A stretch of DNA of 19,495 nt from the NCBI GenBank assembly GCA_002694895.1, contig NZNN01000034.1, positions 4,099-23,593 of the forward strand, read 5' to 3'. Each line of letters opens with the position of its first letter. Position 1 is the first letter of the stretch. The notes under the pieces are model-generated. The model was not told the origin of the DNA. It did not search any database and saw only the letters and a list, made by a program, of their open reading frames with translations. The position numbers and the translations under genes were made by a program. Below are positions 14,536 through 19,495 of this stretch, in pieces. The stretch is from Chloroflexota bacterium (GTDB taxonomy: Bacteria > Chloroflexota > Dehalococcoidia > Lucifugimonadales > GCA-002694895).

Positions 14536-15735
14536 TTATCCAATCACATCTTTATAAACTCTAAGATAATTCAATCCTAAAAGTTTTCTGATTTCTTCTT
14601 CGTTAAAGCCTCGTTCAGCTAATTTGATTGTTAAATTTGGCCAATCTCCAAAATCATTATATCCCTCTATTTTCCAGTCTGCATATTTTGGTGAGACTCT
14701 GTGTTCCTCTCTAAACCCACTCCAATTAAATGCCCCTACTTTAGTTTCAGGCATTTCAGTTGGATATTCAAAGAGAGAATCAGTACCAGGACCAGGACCC
14801 ATTTTGTCTGTCCCTACACACACATGATCAATTCCCATAACATTTACAAGATGTTCTATATGTAAAGCCCAATGATCAAGGGTTGCATTAGGAGTTTCAT
14901 CTTGAATAAATACTGGAATGATTACAACTCCAAAAAACCCGCCATTATCTGCAATAGCTTTAGCAAGTTTATCGCTTTTTCCTCTGGCATGTTTGCAGAC
15001 TGCTGCACTTGATGAATGAGTAATTACAACAGGTGCATTTGAAGTTTCCATAGAGTCCCAACCGACTTGTTCGCTACAATGACTGACATCGACTAACATT
15101 TTCATATCATTAAGTTTACTTACTAATTCCTTACCAAAATATGATAATCCGCTTTTATGTATTTCAGTACAACCGTCACCTACAAGGTTTCTTAAATTAT
15201 ATGTTAACTGTACTACTCTTAATCCAAGATTATAAAAGAAATCAACTTTATTTAAATCAGTTCCAAAAGGAGTGGTATCCTGAAAGTCAAATATAATTCC
15301 ATATTTACCTGTTTCATGAGCTTCTATAATATGATCTGCTGTGGTAACTAACATTAATTTTTCAGGTATTGCATTTATGATTGAAATTGCATTTGCTATT
15401 CCATTTACTGATATCTGATATGCATCTTCCATTTTTGCAGGGCCAGCATATGTGCCACTTGCAATATTTACTCCTGATTTTTCCCATAAATCTAAATATT
15501 GATTTCTTGCATCCTGATCATTTTGAATTTCATCGGCTATCATATTAGATAATAATCCCCTGGTTTCAGCTTGTGAGAGTCCATCTTTATACCAACCATC
15601 TAATGCTTTTCTCATATTGTCAGTGAATAAAGATCCTGAAGTGATTGGAGGTTGTTGAGAGTCAATTACCAGTGCTTCTTTGTGTAATTTTATAGCTTCA
15701 TCTTTACTTAAACTAGCTTTGTCTCTATAAGCCAT
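14536..15735 (-). CDS. Peptidase M19 (membrane dipeptidase) homologue with altered metal site
   Basis: A 399-residue TIM-barrel protein of the renal dipeptidase family. Retained ligands are H219 (LVDVSHCS), H240 (VVITHSSS) and D310 (VCVGTD). The N-terminal HxD of the canonical VIDGHND reads VIDSQQP (Q27, P29), and the bridging Glu position reads DFQDT (Q152), so half of the usual binuclear zinc site is missing. GLRVVQLTYNLRNLVGDGC (171-189), the preserved HARGKSDKLAKAIADNGGFFG segment and intact spacing argue against a decaying gene. There is no signal peptide, unlike the animal enzyme. Family members cleave dipeptides, including those with a C-terminal D-residue; this subgroup may bind one metal or act differently. 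A good Shine-Dalgarno site precedes the start. Confidence 0.82.
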   Translation of the reverse strand: MAYRDKASLSKDEAIKLHKEALVIDSQQPPITSGSLFTDNMRKALDGWYKDGLSQAETRGLLSNMIADEIQNDQDARNQYLDLWEKSGVNIASGTYAGPAKMEDAYQISVNGIANAISIINAIPEKLMLVTTADHIIEAHETGKYGIIFDFQDTTPFGTDLNKVDFFYNLGLRVVQLTYNLRNLVGDGCTEIHKSGLSYFGKELVSKLNDMKMLVDVSHCSEQVGWDSMETSNAPVVITHSSSAAVCKHARGKSDKLAKAIADNGGFFGVVIIPVFIQDETPNATLDHWALHIEHLVNVMGIDHVCVGTDKMGPGPGTDSLFEYPTEMPETKVGAFNWSGFREEHRVSPKYADWKIEGYNDFGDWPNLTIKLAERGFNEEEIRKLLGLNYLRVYKDVIG

Positions 15736-15742
15736 GATTTAT

Positions 15743-15748
15743 TCCTTT
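15743..15748 (-). promoter_or_regulatory. Shine-Dalgarno site of the M19 gene
   Basis: AAAGGA on the minus strand, seven bases before the ATG at 15735, supporting that start. TATACA on the minus strand at 15776-15781 is a possible -10 box for this gene. Confidence 0.6.
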
Positions 15749-15822
15749 TATTTGTTATTTTTTGATATTTTTATCTGTATAAAGATCATAATAACATATC
15801 ATTGATTATTAATTTTACTATG

Positions 15823-15845
15823 ATAATTATTCCAATAATAATTAT
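15823..15845. repeat. A/T-only inverted repeat between the M19 and B3/B4 genes
   Basis: The arms ATAATTATT (15823-15831) and AATAATTAT (15837-15845) pair perfectly around a five-base loop. There is no T run, so it is not a terminator. It could be an operator dyad for either divergent gene, or chance in this A/T-only gap. Confidence 0.3.
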
Positions 15846-15894
15846 GAAATTAAATCTCAACAAAATTTATATTCATTTATATATATTTATAACT

Positions 15895-15900
15895 TATAAT
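15895..15900 (+). promoter_or_regulatory. TATAAT box nine bases upstream of the B3/B4 gene start
   Basis: TATAAT with a weak TTCATT at 15872-15877, spaced 17 bases. Transcription would start about 15907-15910, at or just before the ATG at 15910. This argues against the longer reading frame from 15802. Confidence 0.45.
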
Positions 15901-15909
15901 GCACAATAT

Positions 15910-16608
15910 ATGACAAACAATGAAAATATTATAAATTTAGAAATAACTAAGGAATGGAAAGATGCTTTTTCAGGAGCTTCCGTTGGTGTACTTGTAATGA
16001 GAAATGCGTTGAATCCGAAAAATAATCCTGATTTAGATAATAAGATGAAAGAGATTGAAGATGAAATTCGTAATAATTTTTCTGAATCTGGTAGAGAAGG
16101 AATTCGCACACTACCTACCATACGATCATATACTGAATATTATAAGAAATTTAAGAAAACTTATCATGTAATGTTACAACTTGAATCAGTTGCTTTAAAA
16201 AATCGAAATCTTCCACGTATTTCAGCCCTTGTGAGTGCTATGTTTGCTGCCGAATTAAAAAATCAACTGTTAACTGCTGGACACGATATATCCAAATTGC
16301 AACGACCTGTTGTGCTTAACATTGCTACGGGGAATGAATCATATACTGGCATGAATGGGAAAGTACAGAATCTTAATCCTGATGATATGTTTATATCTGA
16401 TAATGTTGGAATTATATCATCTATAATCTATGGGCCAGATAACCGTACACCCATAACCTCTGATACTACAGATGTTATGTTTACTGTTTATGGGCCGGCA
16501 GGTATTTCCGCTGAGCAGATAAAGAATCATCTTGAAGATATATCCTCATATGTGAAACTTGTTTCTTCTGATGCAATTACTGATGTACTTGAAATTTATA
16601 GTAACTGA
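15910..16608 (+). CDS. Stand-alone B3/B4 (phenylalanyl-tRNA synthetase beta-like) domain protein
   Basis: A 232-residue protein when started at 15910. An open frame extends up to 15802, but those 36 extra residues (mostly Ile, Asn, Tyr, Leu) read like translated A/T-rich DNA and lie upstream of the probable promoter. Residues 20-58 match the N-terminal part of stand-alone B3/B4 proteins (SVGVLVMRNALNP). About 60-200 form the B3/B4 fold: the LESVALKNRNLPRISALVSAM block (91-111), GHDISKL, VVLNIATGNESYTGMNG, and TPITSDTTDVMFTVYGPAG near the end. In PheRS beta this module removes tyrosine from mischarged tRNA-Phe; stand-alone copies are proposed trans-editing or amino-acid-binding proteins, and proof for this subgroup is lacking. 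It is a single-gene unit. Confidence 0.75.
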   Translation: MTNNENIINLEITKEWKDAFSGASVGVLVMRNALNPKNNPDLDNKMKEIEDEIRNNFSESGREGIRTLPTIRSYTEYYKKFKKTYHVMLQLESVALKNRNLPRISALVSAMFAAELKNQLLTAGHDISKLQRPVVLNIATGNESYTGMNGKVQNLNPDDMFISDNVGIISSIIYGPDNRTPITSDTTDVMFTVYGPAGISAEQIKNHLEDISSYVKLVSSDAITDVLEIYSN

Positions 16609-16625
16609 TTGTATTTTCTTACAAT
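16608..16625. other. Small hairpin in the convergent gap after the B3/B4 gene
   Basis: ATTGTA (16608-16613) and TACAAT (16620-16625) pair around a six-base loop, between the ends of the B3/B4 and hydroxy-acid oxidase genes. There is a run of A on the plus side, but no proper T run on either strand, so a terminator role is doubtful. Confidence 0.2.
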
Positions 16626-16644
16626 AAAAAGTTTTAGGTTTAAT

Positions 16645-17730
16645 TTAAGTTAATCTGTCTTTGGGCATATTTACCCAGGTAGACATTTCGTGAGGATTGG
16701 TTACAGGATCAGATTTACATACATGATTAGAATTTAATTGATTTGTAGATGTAACACCAAGAAATCCAAGTGCACTTACATATTCATCTTCTAATATTTC
16801 AAGAGTACGTATCAAACCTGCTTCTCCTCCTGCTGCCAGCCCCCAGCATTGCATTTTTCCTATAGCTACATTGTCAGCGCCAATAGCAATTGCTTTTGCA
16901 ATATCACTTCCTCTTTGTACTCCTCCATCTATTACTATTTTAGCTTTTTTATCTACAGCTTCTACTATTTCAGGAAGCATATCCATTGTTCCTAATCCAT
17001 AATCTAATTGACGTCCGCCGTGATTAGAAACCCAAATTACATCTGCACCGTGATCCAGAGCAATTTTTGAATCTTCTTTAGTTGCAATTCCTTTTAAAAT
17101 AAGTGGAAGATCAGACATTGCATGTATTTTGTCTAAGGAATCCCATGTAACTGAGGCTGCATAGAGTGGATTAAAAGGAGCTCTTGTAGATCGGGCATTA
17201 TATTTACTTATCATTGGTCTTTCTCTTCTACTTAATCTTGGAGTGTCAACTGTTATACATAATGCTTTATAATCAGCTTTAACTGCTCTTGAAATCATCT
17301 CCTGTGTCCATTTTTCATCACCATGAATATATAACTGATATACTTTTGGATTGTCACCAGCTTGTGCGATTGTTTCTAAATTGGGTTCACTAACTGAGCT
17401 AATTACATCTATCACATTGAATTTATTCGCAGCTTTAGTTGCAACAGACGCTCCGTCTTTTGTAAAATTTTGCTGAGATCCGATTGGAGCTAGTAAAATT
17501 GGCATTCTGATTTTATAACCTAGAAATTCTGAAGATGAATCAATGGATGAAGTATTTATTAGTACTCTAGGCCTGAATGCAAGTTTATCAAATGCCAATC
17601 TATTTCTTCGCATTGTTGTTTCTGATTCAGCGCCGCCAACCAGATAATCCCAAGGGCCTTGTTCAAGATTATTTCTAGCTAGCTGGATTATTTGCTCATT
17701 AGATTTTATATCTTCGATATTTAGATTCAT
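16645..17730 (-). CDS. FMN-dependent alpha-hydroxy-acid dehydrogenase/oxidase
   Basis: A 361-residue TIM-barrel flavoprotein of the lactate/mandelate dehydrogenase and glycolate oxidase family. Key residues align with glycolate oxidase: Y29 (DYLVGG), Q132 and Y134 (YQLY), R165 (TVDTPRLSRRE), K213 (LILKGI), and the catalytic H237 and R240 in SNHGGRQLD. FMN phosphate is held by IDGGVQRGSD (268-276) and AIGADNVAIGK. SQQNF replaces the usual LHxLA stretch in the FMN loop. It oxidises an L-2-hydroxy acid to a 2-oxo acid; the lack of a long membrane insertion near 180-195 suggests a soluble form. It is the third gene of a tight operon, seven bases after the acetamidase stop, with an AGGTG Shine-Dalgarno site (17735-17739) overlapping that stop codon. 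Substrate specificity is not readable. Confidence 0.88.
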   Translation of the reverse strand: MNLNIEDIKSNEQIIQLARNNLEQGPWDYLVGGAESETTMRRNRLAFDKLAFRPRVLINTSSIDSSSEFLGYKIRMPILLAPIGSQQNFTKDGASVATKAANKFNVIDVISSVSEPNLETIAQAGDNPKVYQLYIHGDEKWTQEMISRAVKADYKALCITVDTPRLSRRERPMISKYNARSTRAPFNPLYAASVTWDSLDKIHAMSDLPLILKGIATKEDSKIALDHGADVIWVSNHGGRQLDYGLGTMDMLPEIVEAVDKKAKIVIDGGVQRGSDIAKAIAIGADNVAIGKMQCWGLAAGGEAGLIRTLEILEDEYVSALGFLGVTSTNQLNSNHVCKSDPVTNPHEMSTWVNMPKDRLT

Positions 17731-17734
17731 TTTT

Positions 17735-17739
17735 CACCT
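17735..17739 (-). promoter_or_regulatory. Shine-Dalgarno site of the hydroxy-acid oxidase gene, overlapping the upstream stop
   Basis: AGGTG on the minus strand, four bases before the ATG at 17730. It shares bases with the TAG of the acetamidase gene (17738-17740), so the two genes must be on one message and are likely translationally coupled. Confidence 0.65.
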
Positions 17740-18661
17740 ATACAAGATATTTTTTATTTACTTTAAGAAGATATGTATAAGTTGGGTTAACAAACTGAGT
17801 TACCCTTGCTTCTAATATTTGTGCAAGTAACATAAATGCTTCTTTTTTATCAATTGAATAAGATTCTTCCATCCACAATATCATTTCCTGTAATCCTAAT
17901 CTGAAAGCATCTTCAGCAGGTTTCCCTTGTGCGGTTGTCATGATATGGGTTTCATTTTCTATTCTTGGCCAGGTCATACCTTTTGGTTTTTTTGAAGAAT
18001 TACACCGTAATTTAACTTTGCCTCCGGTTTCTATTCCACCACCACCACAAATTTCACCATCACCTTGAATAGCATGCATATCTCCTATATGTAAAAGTGC
18101 TCCGTCATGAAAAACTGGCAACATAACTGTTGCCCCGTTTGTTATTTCTTGAATATCAAAATTTCCTCCCCACTCTGCTGCCCATCCGTTATGTTTTGTT
18201 TCTCTTTCAGGAGCAACTCCTACTACTCCTAACATAGGTTTAATTGGTATTGAAAGTTTTTTATTCCAAACGATTTTCCCTTCAGTTATTTTGCAGACTT
18301 TAAATACTTCTCCTACATTCGATGGCCCAAAATATGATGGCAGAGCTCCGGTAGATCCGCTGTATCTAGTCCATCCTATTTCAATAGGGTTAATTTCACC
18401 TATATTAACACTTAGCATTTCACCAGCTTTGGTATCATTGATCCATATACACCCAGAAGTAGGATTACCTCTGTCAGTTGGCATTGAATCACTTCTGTGT
18501 TGATTATATATCTCTCTTAATTCTGCTGGTATTAGATCAGAATCAGGACCTCTGTTCATTTGAGTTTCAACTTCAAACCACTCATTTTGATCTACTTTTT
18601 CTACTGGTTTGTTATTAGGTGAATGCTCGAAATAAAGTATCTCTTTATTTATTTTTTTCAT
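17738..18661 (-). CDS. Acetamidase/formamidase family protein (FmdA/AmdA)
   Basis: A 307-residue protein, about the usual length for FmdA/AmdA. Conserved blocks in order: NPTSGCIWINDTKAGEMLSV (66-85), GVVGVAPE (145-152), GGNFDIQEI (165-173), LLHIGDMHAIQGDGEICGGGGIETGG (189-214, the metal-binding region), and the C-terminal LLAQILEARVTQFVNPTYTYLLKV. Characterised members hydrolyse formamide, acetamide or other short amides to ammonia and the acid in the cytoplasm; many homologues act on untested amides. It starts three bases after the alpha/beta hydrolase stop and is followed after seven bases by the hydroxy-acid oxidase, so all three are co-transcribed. This order suggests that the acid it releases is a 2-hydroxy acid, but this is inference. 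Confidence 0.9.
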   Translation of the reverse strand: MKKINKEILYFEHSPNNKPVEKVDQNEWFEVETQMNRGPDSDLIPAELREIYNQHRSDSMPTDRGNPTSGCIWINDTKAGEMLSVNIGEINPIEIGWTRYSGSTGALPSYFGPSNVGEVFKVCKITEGKIVWNKKLSIPIKPMLGVVGVAPERETKHNGWAAEWGGNFDIQEITNGATVMLPVFHDGALLHIGDMHAIQGDGEICGGGGIETGGKVKLRCNSSKKPKGMTWPRIENETHIMTTAQGKPAEDAFRLGLQEMILWMEESYSIDKKEAFMLLAQILEARVTQFVNPTYTYLLKVNKKYLV

Positions 18662-18664
18662 GAT

Positions 18665-19495
18665 TTATTTCGTTTTAGTATTAATAAAGGATTCTATAAT
18701 CATATTAAATTCTTCTGGATGTTCTCTGAATGATGAATGACCAGATCTGTTAAAAATGTGCATACTTGAATTTTCCACATTAGGTAAAATTAAATTCAGG
18801 CAATCAACTCCAATAGGATCCCATACAGCTGAAGGATCATTAAGTCCCCAAATAACTAATGTTGGGGTCTGTAATCTTCCTGCTCTTATCCATGCATGCG
18901 TTTCTTTTCTTCTGTTAGCTAAATCATCAACAAACATTTGTCTTAATTCTGCAAATTTTGATACTGCTTCCTGATTTTTTGGTTGTTTTGAATATTCCAT
19001 AATTCCTTCAATCCATTCATCAGTAATATGTTCAGTACCAAAAGAATTCTGAGCTGCTGAATAAATAGTTCTTTCTTTTGGATCTTTAATTAATTTTGCC
19101 CTTTCTGCAACATCTTCATAAAAATTAAATGTATTCGGGTTTGCCATTAAAGTTGCACTGTCAATGATGACTATTGATTTGGCTAGATGAGGGTATTCTA
19201 GTGCAATTCGTGTAGTCATATAACCGCCCCTTGAATGACCAAGTAAATGAGCATTTGAAATGTTTAATTTATTCATGAATCCCACTGCATGTTTTACCTG
19301 AGCACCCATTGTATAATCCTCATTTACTTTAGGATTGTCAGTATACCCTTGGCCTAGTTTATCTAATGCATAAACATGGTATTTTTTTGCAAGTTCATCG
19401 ATATTTAAAAACCATATTTCAGCACTTGATGCCATTCCTGGTTGACCGCCATGAATGAGTACCATTGGTTCTCCTTCTCCAGCTTCAAAATACCT
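18665..19495 (-). CDS. Alpha/beta hydrolase, MhpC-like (5' end outside window)
   Basis: Partial gene: the frame stays open to the window edge, adding RYFEAGEGEP before the apparent Met at 19465, which is the usual lead-in to the first strand, so that Met is internal. Of 276 visible residues, HGGQPG (15-20) forms the oxyanion hole, GHSRGGY carries the nucleophile S88, GLNDPSA near the C-terminus supplies the acid and SGHSSFREHPEEF the base. VYALDKLGQGYTDNP (41-55) is typical of C-C bond hydrolases such as MhpC/BphD and of related esterases. It is probably cytoplasmic; substrate is unknown. It is the most upstream visible gene of the operon with acetamidase and the FMN hydroxy-acid oxidase; more genes may lie outside the window. 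Confidence 0.87.
   Translation of the reverse strand, partial: RYFEAGEGEPMVLIHGGQPGMASSAEIWFLNIDELAKKYHVYALDKLGQGYTDNPKVNEDYTMGAQVKHAVGFMNKLNISNAHLLGHSRGGYMTTRIALEYPHLAKSIVIIDSATLMANPNTFNFYEDVAERAKLIKDPKERTIYSAAQNSFGTEHITDEWIEGIMEYSKQPKNQEAVSKFAELRQMFVDDLANRRKETHAWIRAGRLQTPTLVIWGLNDPSAVWDPIGVDCLNLILPNVENSSMHIFNRSGHSSFREHPEEFNMIIESFINTKTK

Noticed and set aside
15802-15909. N-terminal 36-residue extension of the B3/B4 protein
   Set aside because: The extension has the composition of translated A/T-rich DNA, has no Shine-Dalgarno site, and lies upstream of the probable TATAAT promoter box.
1-19495. CRISPR array, tRNA or rRNA gene, prophage, toxin-antitoxin or defence system
   Set aside because: I saw no regularly spaced repeats, no structural RNA signature, and no recognisable phage, nuclease or toxin gene; nearly all sequence is covered by metabolic genes.

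Overview
This is an AT-rich stretch (by eye about one third G+C; not counted) of a gene-dense bacterial chromosome. It holds 18 protein genes, no RNA gene, no insertion sequence and no CRISPR array. Gaps are short (the longest is 174 bases), several genes overlap, and the first and last genes run off the window. There is no taxonomic marker. Tight packing, low G+C and a catalogue of scavenging hydrolases and flavin oxidases fit a streamlined, probably marine, heterotroph. The mix of FAD-linked oxidases, a flavin monooxygenase, amidases and an M19 peptidase recalls SAR202-type Chloroflexota, but that is inference only.

Layout. 1-1056 (+): 3' part of an N-acyl-D-amino-acid deacylase-type amidohydrolase. 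1060-1281 (-): a two-helix DUF2798 membrane protein with a perfect 24-bp palindrome against its start. 1401-4799 (+): an AGPS-like FAD oxidase, a class A beta-lactamase-like serine hydrolase and a metallo-beta-lactamase-fold hydrolase. 4780-6386 (-): a repeat-bearing lipoprotein translationally coupled to an EamA transporter. 6454-7656 (+): a DAO-type FAD oxidoreductase. 7660-8475 (-): a short-chain dehydrogenase. 8541-10328 (+): an NTF2-like/flavin monooxygenase fusion. 10320-11586 (-): a methylated-DNA repair protein and an arylformamidase-like alpha/beta hydrolase. 11667-13154 (+): an amidase-signature enzyme followed by a probable terminator. 13289-14515 (+): a GSDH-type quinoprotein dehydrogenase lipoprotein. 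14536-15735 (-): an M19 peptidase homologue lacking several canonical metal ligands. 15910-16608 (+): a stand-alone B3/B4 tRNA-editing-type domain protein. 16645-19495 (-): a tight operon of alpha/beta hydrolase, acetamidase/formamidase and FMN 2-hydroxy-acid oxidase.

How the genes may work together. Two activities dominate: cleavage of amide or related bonds (D-acylamino acids, amides, formamides, dipeptides, beta-lactam-like rings) and flavin-dependent oxidation. Together they could release ammonia and oxidisable acids from dissolved organic nitrogen. The clearest metabolic unit is the last operon, whose order suggests ester/C-C hydrolysis, amide hydrolysis, then oxidation of a 2-hydroxy acid to a 2-oxo acid. 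Substrates cannot be read from sequence.

Several genes at the head of their transcripts have a TATAAT-like box only 5 to 9 bases before ATG, suggesting leaderless mRNAs, while others have clear Shine-Dalgarno sites. Two starts differ from the longest open frame: the amidase (11667) and the B3/B4 protein (15910). I found no clear previously undescribed system. The best leads are the hydroxyamide-type operon, the altered M19 active site, the 24-bp palindrome and the promoter pattern.
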